Below are positions 22,627-32,601 of a stretch of DNA of 64,000 nt, piece after piece. Each line of letters starts with the position of its first letter. The first letter of the stretch is position 1. The position numbers were made by a program, and so were the translations under genes. The stretch spans positions 19,821,322-19,885,321 of the forward strand of contig OX365955.1 of assembly GCA_947247005.1 (NCBI GenBank), written 5' to 3'. The DNA is from Spisula solida. Lineage: Eukaryota > Mollusca > Bivalvia > Venerida > Mactridae. The notes beneath the pieces are model-generated. The model worked only from the letters and a program-made list of their open reading frames with translations. It had not been told where the DNA came from and searched no databases.

Positions 22627-22992
22627 AACAGAGAAAGAACTGCCTCCATAAGTCAGATATTGCCTCTGTAAGTCAGTCAACAGCATGAAAACATGGCTCA
22701 ATAATATAAACAAACAGGGAATGTATCGACAGTGAAATATTAGGGTACACACATGTATTACCACATTCACAATCAACCATTGAGTGGAATATGTAACTCA
22801 CTCTAGCTCACTGTTCAATTCATTCACTGCTATATTCATTAATTATGGCAATATTTTTAAATTTTTGAAAATCACAGATATTTCATACTTCCATATTTCA
22901 TAAAATGCTATGCCCAGGTCTAGCAAGTCTGTTTGTTCATCCTATATAACTCTTCATTATGTGAGAAATTATATAACTTAACCAAGGGACAA

Positions 22993-23235
22993 GATGCCAT
23001 GGTTTTCAGGAATCCAAGTTGCCATGGTTTTCAGGAATCCAATGTGCCATGGTTTTCAGGAATCCAATGTGCCATGGTTTTCAGGAATCCAAGTTGCCAT
23101 TGTTTGCAGGAATCCAAGATGCCATGGTTTGCAGGAATCCAAGTTACCATGGTTAGCAGGGATCAAGTTGCCATGGTTAGCAGTAATCCAAGTTTCCATG
23201 GTTTTCAGGAATCCAAGTTGCCATGGTTAGCAGGG
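22993..23235. repeat. 25-bp minisatellite, about ten units
   Basis: The unit 'tgccatggttttcaggaatc' plus 'caagt' repeats with variants (tttgcagg, ttagcagg). Open frames across it are artefacts of the array. Confidence 0.92.
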
Positions 23236-23843
23236 TTGCATTCTGGAAGCACATTATCCAGTGAGGCAAGATCTCAGATACACGTTGATAGATCAATCAC
23301 AAGATTAAACATTGGATCGAAATGCCACACAAAACAATTTGGTAAGTTTGAGATGATTTTCTTTATGAAGAAGTATTGCCGACATCTCTAAGTCTATTAC
23401 AGGCAAGAGCACTGCTACTTCCATATATATCACATTTAAATCATGGACTGTGTCCATATATGTCTCTGTGTGTAGCACATATGATTATGATTCCAACTTT
23501 CACTGTGGTCCAGTCTGTCGAAAACTTTGATTCAAAAAAATAATTCACACACAACAGCAGTTCTGAACCACAAATAAAAACCAGTCCATTTTCTGGCACG
23601 AAAGCTCATGTTGGAACAGAAATGTTATGAACGCAGTCCATAAAGAGTTATTCTCCTGTATATGTAACGTTACATGGTGGACTGGTTTCAGCCACTGGTT
23701 TGAGACTTACAGCTTCAACATCATCAGATCAAAATGAGCAATTTAGTGCATATTGATGATTTCGCAGCATTCAATTTAACATAAACAGATCATTGTTGAA
23801 ATATTTTGACGACATACCACACTTAAACCTAGAGAAGTATATG
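23236..23843 (-). other. Probable start of the ephrin 3' UTR
   Basis: Lies just downstream (minus strand) of the ephrin stop codon. No clear AATAAA on the minus strand could be tied to a cleavage site, so the 3' end of the transcript is undetermined. Confidence 0.4.
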
Positions 23844-24028
23844 CTACCGATGAATATATTCTCTATTGTAATAAAGTATATGCACTAATGAAAGACATAA
23901 AATGAGCACCAGGTACCAGCTGGCCTGACATGTCCGTGCACTGCTGGATATATCTATAACTCCAGTATTTCCCCCTGAGCCGGGATCCGGTACACTTATG
24001 ACAGGAATATCTGTATATACTGGAATGC
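23844..24028 (-). CDS. EFN: Ephrin last exon: C-terminal anchor
   Basis: The acceptor tract 'tattttctattgcag' precedes it; it enters in phase 1 and ends at TAG (23844-23846). It encodes 60 residues: a Gly/Ser-rich linker (DPGSGGN), a small-residue stretch ISSSA, then the hydrophobic segment WYLVLILCLSLVHILYY and a short NREYIHR tail. This fits a GPI-attachment signal (ephrin-A type) or a membrane segment with a 7-residue cytoplasmic tail. There is no long conserved cytoplasmic tail with a PDZ-binding end as in ephrin-B. GPI is favoured but not certain because of the polar tail. Confidence 0.85.
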
Positions 24029-27000
24029 CTGCAATAGAAAATACAAACACAATAATATTACTGACTCAACTATATTCATTTATACACAACAGAATGTGCA
24101 GATAATGTTAGACACTTATTCCGAAAGTCACATTTATAGTTAGACATTCATTCTGATAGTCACAACTACTTTAGGCCAGAGTTCTTTTATTTTTCGTTAC
24201 TCGGACCCTCCTGTCCAATTTTTTGGCATTTTAAAAAAAAAAATTTGAAAAACGGGAAAAAAACAAAATTGAATATAATGTTTTGATGATAAATGGACCA
24301 GCCTTGTATTATTATTTCATTAATTTGTTATTAATAAGTTTTATTGTATTAGTGTTTCACTACAGTATCCTAGTCTTAAGATAAATTGGCTATTTTCTTG
24401 AAAACTAACACTGTTGTTGAGTGTTGATTGCTTTCAATCGGACCGTCATTGACTATTCTACCACCCGCAGCTCGTGGAAGCTACATTTTTGGAGTTTTTT
24501 TTTCCCTCCTCCTGTGGACTTTTTTCTGAAAAATGTCCGAGTAACAAAAAATGAAAAAACTCTGGCCTTAACAGAATACATTATTGCAAATGTTTACAAG
24601 AAAATGGAAATAGCTTTTAAACAAGGTTAAAAGGAAATAGTAATAGACAAATTGAGTCAATCTTCAATGTATCCCATCTGATGTCCAAATACAGCTTTGT
24701 TTAATTGTAAATTTCTAGCTGTATAAAAGTTGAATGAAAGCAATACATACGTGTAGTAAGTTTTGGTGTTGTATATTTGGGTGTTGTTTCCTCTGGTGTT
24801 GTCGGTGTCGGAGAGGTTGGACGACGCGTCGTCTTTGTAGTAGGTTCTGATGTAGGTATAACAGATGATTTGGGTGTTGTGTGATTGGTGGGACCTGAAT
24901 TATAATACAAATATCATTATACACATGCTCAAAGTGTCAGATTGCTCAACCATGTAGAACTGGTTAGTACCTCATACTGACGAGTGTCAGATAGCTCAAC
25001 CATGTAGAACTGGTTAGTACCTCATACTGACGAGTGTCAGATAGCTCAACCATGTAGAACTGGTTAGTATCTCATACTGACGAGTGTCAGATAGCTCAAC
25101 CATGTAGAACTGGTTAGTATCTCATACTGACGAGTGTCAGATAGCTCAACCATGTAGAACTGGTTAGTACCTCATACAGACGAGCGTCAGATTGCTCAAC
25201 CATGTAGAACTGGTTAGTATCTCATACTGACGAGTATCAGATTGCTCAACCATGTAGAACTGGTCAGTACCTCATACTGACGAGTGTCAGATTGCTCAAC
25301 AATGTAGAACTGGTTAGTACCTCATACTGACGAGTATCAGATTGCTCAACCATGTAGAACTGGTTAGTACCTCATACTGACGAGTGTCAGATAGCTCAAT
25401 CATGTAGAACTGGTTAGTATTTCATACTAAAACCAGTAGTTTACAGACAGAGGAGCTATCAATGTGAGCTAAAAATACAAACTTTTCAAAACAACAAGGA
25501 TAAAACCATAGTCATGTGATAAATGAATTTATAAATATATTGAAAAATCTCTGAAATTAATGGTAAAATCCATAAGTCAAATCGAAATACATAAGTAAAT
25601 CAAACTATAAACGATGTCATAAACATTCTCAGTTACTAAATTCTTGGCAAGTGCTGTTAAAGGAAGGAGGATATAATTCTGTCATTATTACCTGGTGTAG
25701 TAGGGGGGACTTGTGGTACTACCGTTATATTGAGTTTCATATTAAGGTCACGACAAGCGCCTCCAATCTCATTATCAATTCCATTTTCTGTACCAGTTGA
25801 AAAAGCTGAAAACAAAAACAAATTTAGATAAAGAGTGAAAAATGTGAAAATAGTTTAAAAGTTGAGGTGAAACATACAATAAATGTAAAACATGTAGAAA
25901 TATGTGTAGAGAGAGAGGAGGGATCTATCAATACACCAATACACAGTTTCTTGGTACCTTTACCCAGATACTTTGCAGTAAACATGGTCAGATACAGCGG
26001 GAAATATTATAAATATTTCAGACAAGTCCAGATACCATTTCAGGGATTGAACCCACGACCTCTGGATTGACAGCCCCAGTGCGTTACCACTAAGCTATTG
26101 CCGCTATAATAATCCTCTTATTGCCGCCTATCCACATACCAAGTTTCATAAACCTAACTTAATTAGAAACTGTTTAGTTATATCAGGATCCAGATTTTTT
26201 GACGGACATACTGACAGACAGACAGACTGACTGACAGAGGGCAAACTTATAGTCTCCTCCAGTTGAAAAACGATAAGGGACTAATCAAGAATTTAAATTT
26301 GAAGGTTAAGTTTACGCTTTCCGTAAGTAATTTGATGAAAGCAGTACACAGTTGAGTGAAGTTATAAGTTAAATGTAGAATACATGCCAAGAATGCAGAT
26401 CAGTAAAATACTTCAGAATGAGATAAATAATGAATTCATTAATCCTGAAACTCATACTTACTAGCTAGGTAATAACTTTTCCCGATGACAAAATCAATAC
26501 CCCAGGGAACTCCAGTAAAAACTTTAACTTCTACGGTAAATAGAAAAGACTGCCAAGGCTTATTACATTTCACCATAAGCTGAGAAGCATTAGGTGGTTT
26601 GAAGCAATCGGTAAAGCCTTTCTCTGATACCTGTAAAATATCAAATCAAATCATTAATTAATTTTTTATGTTTTGTGAAAACATTTTACCTTTTATATAC
26701 ATGTACTGCCATGAATTTCTGAAGATATCTTATACAACAATCAATTATCAGTAGCTTTTCCAGAGTCACAAACCAGTATTTCAGTATGTATTTCCAGAGT
26801 CACAAACCAGTATTTCAGTCTGTATTTCCAGTCACAAACCAGTATTTCAGTATGTATTTCCAGTCACAAACCAGTATTTCAGTCTGTATTTCCAGAGTCA
26901 CAAACCAGTATTTCAGTATGTATTTCCAGTCACAAACCAGTATTTCAGTCTGTATTTCCAGAGTCACAAACCAGTATTTCAGTATGTATTTCCAGTCACA

Positions 27001-29534
27001 AACCAGTATTTCAGTCTGTATTTCCAGAGTCACAAACCAGTATTTCAGTCTGTATTTCCAGTCACAAACCAGTATTTCAGTCTGTATTTCCAGAGTCACA
27101 AACCAGTATTTCAGTCTGTATTTCCAGAGTCACAAACCAGTATTTCAGTCTGTATTTCCAGAGTCACAAATCAGTATTTCAGTCTGTATTTCCAGAGTCA
27201 CAAACCAGTATTTCAGTCTGTATTTCCAGAGTCACAAACCAGTATTTCAGTCTGTATTTCCAGTCACAAACCAGTATTTCAGTATGTATTTCCAGAGTCA
27301 CAAACCAGTATTTCAGTCTGTATTTCCAGAGTCACAAACCAGTATTTCAGTCTGTATTTCCAGAGTCACAAACCAGTATTTCAGTCTGTATTTCCAGAGT
27401 CACAAACCAGTATTTCAGTCTGTATTTCCAGGGTCACAAACCAGTATTTCAGTCTGTATTTCCAGGGTCACAAACCAGTATTTCAGTCTGTATTTCCAGG
27501 GTCACAAACCAGAATTTCAGTATGTATTTCCAGAGTCACAAACCAGTATTTCAGTCTGTATTTCCAGGGTCACAAACCAGAATTTCAGTCTGTATTTCCA
27601 GGGTCACAAACCAGAATTTCAGTCTGTATTTCCAGGGACACAAACCAGTATTTCAGTATGTATTTCCAGAGTCACAAACCAGTATTTCAGTCTGTATTTC
27701 CAGGGTCACAAACCGGTATTTCAGTATGTATTTCCAGAGTCACAAACCAGTATTTCAGTCTGTATTTCCAGGGTCACAAACCAGAATTTCAGTCTGTATT
27801 TCCAGGGTCACAAACCAGAATTTCAGTCTGTATTTCCAGGGTCACAAACCAGTATTTCAGTATGTATTTCCAGAGTCACAAACCAGTATTTCAGTCTGTA
27901 TTTCCAGGGTCACAAACCAGTATTTACAATTTTACAATTTGTATGAAATATCTTCTATTGCATCCTTGTATAACTCCAGCACACAAACCTGACACTCTAT
28001 TAGCATACTGTTAACTTATCTATAGGTAACATGATTTATTGTCTACCGTATATCGGGTAATTTTCGCGTACTGCAAATTTCGCGATTTTCGACAAAATCA
28101 AATTTTAGCAAAGCTAATTTTAGCGATTTCTAACCTCTGTTTGTTTTTTTCGCGTTTTCCATCTTGTAAGGGGAGATTAATCCAACATGATTGTTTTAGC
28201 GCAACTAAAAGCCAGTGTGTACCAGTTGGTACCGGTGTGCGTATTTTGTTGTCAACAGCGGGATCGGAAGTTATTAAAAACCAGTATGTACCGCGAATAT
28301 TATATTTTGAACGGAGTAAATAAACTATCTTGTTGTCATACGAATAAAAGATATACTTGCAGACCTATTTAAACACGAGACTTTGCATGAATTTAATTTG
28401 GAGTAGAACACTAACAAAACACGATTTTCGTTGTCATGTGTATAAAAGATATTTTCACAGGTAAATACAGAGATATGTAGTTCACACCTCGTCATTTAAT
28501 TTCAATTGTTTCATACAATAGACGGGAAAATTCTTTTGTTAAATTGGCCCCTGTTTGTTTACATTCAAAACTGATGAATACGTGATAATACGCTTGTTGG
28601 TGAAATAGCATCTTAAACAACATAATTGTTTAAACTTTTAAACTTTGCACTTTATAGGTGGTTTAGTTAAATTAGTTTTACTAAAAGCTTATGTATGATT
28701 TATACGGATTATGTTATCGTATAGTACTAGTAATTAGTGTAAACTATCGATTTTCATCACGCGTTAATATTACGACGCCGGTAGACGAAAACGAAAGTAG
28801 AAACATTCATATTCGGACAATCGCGAAATTCTGGTATGCATTTTTCGCTGATTTCAATTTTAGCGAATGGGTTTGGACGCGAATAAAGCGAAAATTAGGT
28901 ACGCGCGAAAATTACCCTATATACGGTATATTGTCAACTCATACTGTAAAGACCACACACATGAACAGCAAACAATAAGTCTTTATAGATAGGTGCATCA
29001 GGTCTCTGATGTGAAATAAAATTGGTTGAAACTTTGCAGCCAGCAATAGTGATCTTTGTTAGCAGGTAGTCTTTATAACACTGGCTTCAGATGGTATTTA
29101 ACTTTGGCTTCAGTAATTAATATATAGCACACACTGTTATAAAGTCATGTATGAAGTTGAGGATCAGGGTACCGCTTTATCAAAGCACTTGAAAATCTTA
29201 AACTTACGTTAACTTTTAATTCTTTAAAATTCTTTAACAACAACAACAACAAAAGGGATCTGCACTTTTACTCATGGTTCAGCAGCTGAACTCATACAAA
29301 ACATATCTTTCTCCAAATTATAGTTGTTAGAGAATGATCAAGAATTTAAATTTGAGCGTAAGTTTTGGACTTACCCAATAAGGTCTGATACGGACATAGT
29401 ATGTCAAGATTACTATTAATAGACTTACCCAATATATAGCATAGTATTCTGGTGGATCGGTCTGAAACGGACATAGTATGTCAATATTACTATTTATAGC
29501 TATCGTCAGATTCGCTCCATCTTCAGAATCAAAC
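23844..29534 (-). CDS. EFN: Ephrin, five exons, 5' incomplete
   Basis: Ephrins are extracellular membrane-tethered ligands of Eph receptor tyrosine kinases, used in contact-dependent guidance and tissue-boundary signalling. Exons 29429-29534, 26462-26630, 25692-25805, 24751-24894 and 23844-24028 have GT-AG borders and join with matching phases (2-0, 0-1, 1-1, 1-1, 1-stop), giving about 238 residues. The receptor-binding domain shows the four conserved Cys (ILCP, TDCF, VKCN, GACRD), the PWGIDF...YYL segment equivalent to the ephrin P.GLEF...YY motif, and STG..GIDN..GG.CR. A Thr/Pro-rich stalk and a C-terminal hydrophobic stretch follow. Possible N-glycosylation sites are NLT, NAS, NIT and NHT. 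Missing: the signal peptide and the N-terminal strand with the usual Y-W-N segment. No convincing 5' exon was found up to 64000. Confidence 0.9.
24751..24894 (-). CDS. EFN: Ephrin stalk exon, Thr/Pro-rich
   Basis: Acceptor 'ttataattcag' and donor 'gtatgt'. Symmetric 1-1 phase, 47 whole codons. The sequence is dominated by T and P (TTPKSS, SEPTTKTTRRPTSPTPTT, EETTPKYTTPKLTT), a mucin-like, probably O-glycosylated stalk between the binding domain and the anchor. Being phase-symmetric it could be skipped without changing frame. Confidence 0.85.
24934..25429. repeat. 50-bp minisatellite in an ephrin intron, about ten units
   Basis: The unit contains 'gtcagatagctcaaccatgt', 'agaactggttagtacctcat' and 'actgacgag'. 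Nearly uniform units suggest recent expansion. It starts 39 bases upstream (minus strand) of the stalk-exon acceptor. Confidence 0.95.
25430..25691 (-). other. Ephrin intron, no other feature
   Basis: AT-rich intron sequence between the 50-bp minisatellite and the donor (gtaata) of exon 25692-25805. Confidence 0.7.
25692..25805 (-). CDS. EFN: Ephrin exon: C-terminal part of the binding domain
   Basis: Acceptor 'tttttgttttcag', donor 'gtaata', phase 1-1, 37 whole codons. It begins FSTGTENGIDNEIGGACRD, matching the ephrin signature STG.L.GLDN..GG.C, with the fourth conserved Cys, then N-M-K-L-N-I-T-V, equivalent to the final strand (MKI..KV), and the start of the Pro/Thr stalk (VPPTTP). Confidence 0.92.
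25900..26106 (-). mobile_element. tRNA-derived SINE in an ephrin intron
   Basis: On the minus strand from 26106: 'agcggcaatagcttagtgg', 'taacgcactgg' (A-box region), then 'gtgggttcaatccctg' (B-box). Acceptor-stem pairing is poor, so it is a SINE head rather than a tRNA gene. The body runs leftwards to an uncertain end. Confidence 0.75.
26107..26290. repeat. Dispersed-repeat fragment with GACA/GACG tract
   Basis: The phrases 'accaagtttcataaacc', then 'gacggacatactgacagaca' and 'atagtctcctccagt' have the layout of a very common mollusc interspersed repeat (flat segment, GACGGACAG-type tract, purine tail). It abuts the SINE head; whether they form one composite element is unclear. Confidence 0.55.
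26462..26630 (-). CDS. EFN: Ephrin exon: core of the receptor-binding domain
   Basis: Acceptor 'gatattttacag', donor 'gtaagt', phase 0-1, 56 whole codons. It starts V-S-E-K-G-F-T-D-C (ephrin VS.EGY..C), contains V-K-C-N-K-P-W (ephrin CD.P), FLFTVEVKVFTGVPWGIDF (ephrin FT..F..FSP.P.GLEF) and G-K-S-Y-Y-L (G..YY.I). Two conserved Cys are present. The motif reads PWGIDF, closest in pattern to the LWGLEF form of some ephrin-B proteins; with a possible GPI end, A/B assignment is not meaningful for this lineage. Confidence 0.93.
26758..27925. repeat. 32/34-bp minisatellite in an ephrin intron, about 34 units
   Basis: The unit is 'cacaaaccagtatttcagt' plus 'ctgtatttccag' with or without 'ag/gg' before 't', giving 34- and 32-bp forms. 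Variants: cagtatg/cagtctg, ccagtattt/ccagaattt, agagtc/agggtc. Since no frame of the unit contains a stop, a 386-codon frame runs through it; this is an artefact. It begins 128 bases upstream (minus strand) of exon 26462-26630. Confidence 0.96.
28044..28928. mobile_element. 885-bp non-autonomous TIR element, 7-bp target duplication
   Basis: The left end 'taccgtatatcgggtaattt' then 'tcgcg' matches the reverse complement of the right end 'taccgtatatagggtaattt' then 'tcgcg'. It is flanked by TATTGTC at 28037-28043 and 28929-28935. Subterminal words 'tttcgcga', 'ttttagcgat' and 'gcgaaaatt' recur in both orientations. No transposase is visible. A 7-8 bp duplication would suit hAT- or piggyBac-unlike families; superfamily not assigned. 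Confidence 0.88.
29375..29428 (-). promoter_or_regulatory. EFN: Duplicated splice donor: in-frame 54-nt exon extension
   Basis: Directly after the proximal ephrin donor (TATTGG|gtaagt, intron begins at 29428) the intron repeats about 40 bases of the exon end (three mismatches) and finishes with a second TATTGG|gtaagt (intron would begin at 29374). Using the distal site adds exactly 54 nt without a stop, encoding VSLLIVILTYYVRIRPYW, and leaves phase 0 unchanged. The insert is a frame-shifted reading of the copied segment, strongly hydrophobic, and would disrupt the binding domain, so the proximal site is probably the main one. Confidence 0.75.
29429..29534 (-). CDS. EFN: Ephrin exon: N-terminal part of the binding domain
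   Basis: Acceptor 'ttttgttcttccag', donor 'gtaagt', phase 2-0, 35 whole codons. It reads F-D-S-E-D-G-A-N-L-T, I-N-S-N-I-D-I-L-C-P (ephrin I.D.LDI.CP, first conserved Cys) and E-Y-Y-A-I-Y-W (ephrin E.Y.VYMV). The preceding exon must end with two bases of a codon completed by G and should carry the signal peptide and Y-W-N region. Confidence 0.9.
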
Positions 29535-29745
29535 CTGGAAGAACAAAACATAGGCTTAAATAAATCACCAAGAAGCACAACTCTTGTAGTACTATCTAAT
29601 TTTCATAATACATGATTTACTTCCCTTTGATAAAATGATATTGATACTACAGTATATAATTATTTCTAGTCTTTCAATAGGAAGGTAATTGTTTAATATA
29701 ATAAACATAAATAAAACTATAAATAATGAACATAGAGTCGATATA

Positions 29746-29977
29746 CAGGGTGTTAAAAAAGTTAATTCTCAAAATTTAAATTCATAAAGTTTTTTTTGAG
29801 CTATGGATGTAGTAGACAATGTTAATTTCTAACTCTAATAGCTTCATTTAGTGCCAGAGAGATTAGAACAATGGTAGAACACTCTTGATTTTAACCTGGA
29901 CATTTTAAAGTCTTCTGAAGTCAGAAAAATAAAATATTGAAACTCAAACATTGAGAACGAACTTTTTTAACACCCTA
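29746..29977. mobile_element. 232-bp mariner-type MITE
   Basis: Left end 'cagggtgttaaaaaagtt' pairs with right end 'aacttttttaacacccta', flanked by TA on both sides (29744-29745 and 29978-29979). CAGGGTGT-type ends and a TA target fit Tc1/mariner. Non-coding. Confidence 0.85.
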
Positions 29978-30319
29978 TAGATACTGATTGATCATTGAAT
30001 AGAATTTGGCATTAGGCTATTTTTTAAATCTTTGTGATCGATCAATAAGAAATAAAATAATATGTCATAGCATGCAATTTACTTATTCAAAATAGATTTG
30101 AATGCCGGTTTCCATAAATAAATAACTAAGTAGAATGATGCTCCAAATGAGGTGAATTAAAACTAATGCCTTGCATGGATATTTTGCATAGCGACACTAA
30201 TTCACTCAATTTTAACATCATAAACCAGCTGCATCTATGTAGAGAAAAATACATTAAGACAAAAATCAATCATGGATTTGTTGCATTGAAATATCATAAA
30301 AAATTCAAAATAACGACAA
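29978..30319. other. No gene seen
   Basis: AT-rich. A frame on the minus strand near 30100 contains Y-L-W-K-P-A-F and could be spliced at gtaaat, but spacing and residues do not fit the missing ephrin exon. Confidence 0.5.
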
Positions 30320-30380
30320 GTTTGTAGAGTTAAGATTGTAAGCAATCAAGGTTGTAGAGTTAGGATTGTAAGCAATCAAG
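30320..30380. repeat. ~30-bp tandem duplication
   Basis: 'tgtagagtta.gattgtaagc' plus 'aatcaag' occurs twice in succession. Confidence 0.85.
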
Positions 30381-30552
30381 TTGAGCAATCTCCAGGAAAA
30401 GCATAAAGATGTAATCTCGATTCACATTGATCTGTTAATATCAACTGAGAGTAATAAATTACATCGTGAAAATGTTGTCCTTTGTAAGCACAACTCAAAA
30501 CATATATATAACTTGTAACACATTCTATTTCCAAGAAATGTTGCCTTATAGG

Positions 30553-30653
30553 ATAGTCATATGCAAATGTGCCCACCAGCTAGCTATTGGTGAATGGCAG
30601 GTTTTTATTCATTCATCCAATAGACTGCCAGTGGGTACTTTGAATATGAATAG
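30553..30653. mobile_element. Palindromic element H2, copy 1 (octamer-bearing)
   Basis: 'tcatatgcaaatgtgcccac' near the left pairs with 'gtgggtactttgaatatgaa' at the right; 'ctattggtgaatggcag' pairs loosely with 'catccaatagactgcca'. It includes the octamer ATGCAAAT and CCAATAG. A related copy in reverse orientation lies at 50783-50887. Confidence 0.85.
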
Positions 30654-31734
30654 GTGATCTTCCCTTTATTTGAGTTCATTCAGAATCTAGTTTTACTCAA
30701 TAGTAAATAGAAACATAACCAACATGAATGTATAAACACTCACACATGTTGGAAACTGAAGCCAGAAGAAACACACAATATCTCATGTATATTTGCCATG
30801 TAACTTACAGCTAGGAGATTTTGTGATTTTCATCATTGAAGAGCTGCTGTCAATATTATCTCAGACTGGCAAACAATTTATTCTGAGCTAATTATGATCC
30901 GTGTCACCTCGAGGTCTGCATGGCAATAAATGAAAGTATCTGGGATACCTAGATGAAGGCGGACTCAGAAGATATGACAATTTCATCCCAGAAATCTTCT
31001 TAATATAAGAGCACCATATCGGAACATGTTGAAGGGGTCAGACACCATATCGGAACTTGTTGGAGGGGGTCAGACAATCATTTGAACCCAGTTTGTAAGA
31101 AACTTACCAAGATTTTGTTTATTATAAAGCAGCGTTCAAAACACTGGTAATGATGCTGAAAATATTGCTTCATTGGAATGACAGAATGTCAGTAAACCTG
31201 TCCTGTCTTAATACCAAATGAAGTTTCCTCAATAACTTTAACTTGATGAATGTATCATAACAGCCCAAGCTAGAATATTAATGCTATTGACAGCTGTAAT
31301 TGAAGCAATTCCTCGAATTTTACTGTACAAAATATCGTCAATACTTAAACTGACATAAAACTAGATGAAATGCTCGATTAAATAGTTTTTGCGAGAAACT
31401 TAATCAAAGTAGTGATATCCTGGGATTGAAATAATCCGATAGTGAAGAATTTGTCATGGGATTCCAGTTCAATTCAAGTAGTCAGATTTGTTTTGTCAGA
31501 GAAAAATCTGTACACGATTTTGCTATCAAATTTAATGGTGGTTTTCTTCTTCAGGCAATAAATAGCAAGCTAACAAGTTATTGATGGCACATTAAATAAA
31601 ACCGGTAAGTAACATGTATTCATGTAATCTATCCAGGATATTCTGGCATGAAAATCAAATTATTATTGCTAATGTAATAAATGTATATATTTCAGCACAT
31701 GCAAGTTGATTTCTAATTTTGTACAACACTGCAA
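30654..31734. other. No gene seen; one ~36-bp tandem duplication
   Basis: 'caccatatcggaac.tgttg' followed by 'ggggtcagaca' occurs twice at about 31012-31078. The rest is AT-rich with no supported exon. Confidence 0.55.
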
Positions 31735-32002
31735 TCTGACACTAGCCTCGGACTGAGACCCGGCCTCAGACTGACACTCGGCCTCGGACTGACACCCCGG
31801 TCTCAGACTGAACTCAGCCTCAGACTGAGACCCGGCCTCGGACTGACACCCTGGTCTCAGACTGAACTCAGCCTCGGACTGAGACCCGGCCTGAAACTGA
31901 CACCCAGCCACGGACTGACACCCGGCCTGAAACTGACACCCAGCCTCAGACTGACATGCATCAGACTGAACTCGGCCTCGGACTGACACCTGGCCTCAGA
32001 CT
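31735..32002. repeat. ~17-bp GC-richer short tandem repeat
   Basis: Irregular repeats of 'cctcggactgacaccc' and 'cctcagactgaactcgg', about fifteen copies. The minus-strand frame of Q-S-E-A-x-C repeats is a by-product. Confidence 0.9.
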
Positions 32003-32523
32003 CTTTACATTGTTCAAGTGAGAATAATCTTGTTAAAGGCAGAATAATGGAAACCTTCACAATAAAGAGAAATGTTTAACTAACAGAAGAACAGCTTAAC
32101 TAACTCAATGCTGAAAAACTAGCCACAAGATATTTAAAGCACATAACTATTACTACTCATTGAGTACTAATCAGCCTTAGAATCATTTAATTAATTTCCC
32201 CCAGAAAAGAAATTATTTGTACGGAGACAGATAGCTCTTCAGCAAGAAGGAAAGATTCCATCATACAGGCCCCATTATTTCAGAATTCATCACAACTGCC
32301 TCAGGCATCTTCGTCAACTGCTGATGTTTTGTCAATAAACCATAGGGTCATGTGACCTTCCCATCAATCAGCATATGACCTTGACCTCAGAAATTTGTAT
32401 TTTGGACCAATATTTACCCGTGATACCATGACAGCTACCACACATGTTGTGGTAAGAGAAAAAGAAGATATATTATGGAATGATTTCATTTTTTGGCTCA
32501 GGCTTAACCAATATCTCATAATT
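32003..32523. other. No gene seen
   Basis: No supported exon, no tandem structure. Confidence 0.5.
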
Positions 32524-32601
32524 CGTCCCTTTCGTACAACAAGGTTGTATCTCAGTAAATACTTTAAACGTAAGATACAACCTTTTTGCGCCAAAGTGAT
32601 G
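32524..32601. mobile_element. Palindromic hairpin element H1, copy 3 (diverged)
   Basis: Left arm 'cgtccctttcgtacaacaag' then 'gttgtatctc'; right arm 'taagatacaacctttttgcg' then 'ccaaagtgatg'. Several arm mismatches show it is older than the copy at 17132. Confidence 0.85.

Noticed and set aside
26019..26106. tRNA gene on the minus strand
   Set aside because: Same reasoning; a SINE head with poor acceptor pairing.
26786..27946. 386-codon open frame
   Set aside because: Lies entirely within the 32/34-bp minisatellite; length comes from absence of stops in the unit, and unit-length changes shift the frame freely.
31669..32060. Minus-strand Q-S-E-A-x-C repeat frames
   Set aside because: Tandem repeat by-product.
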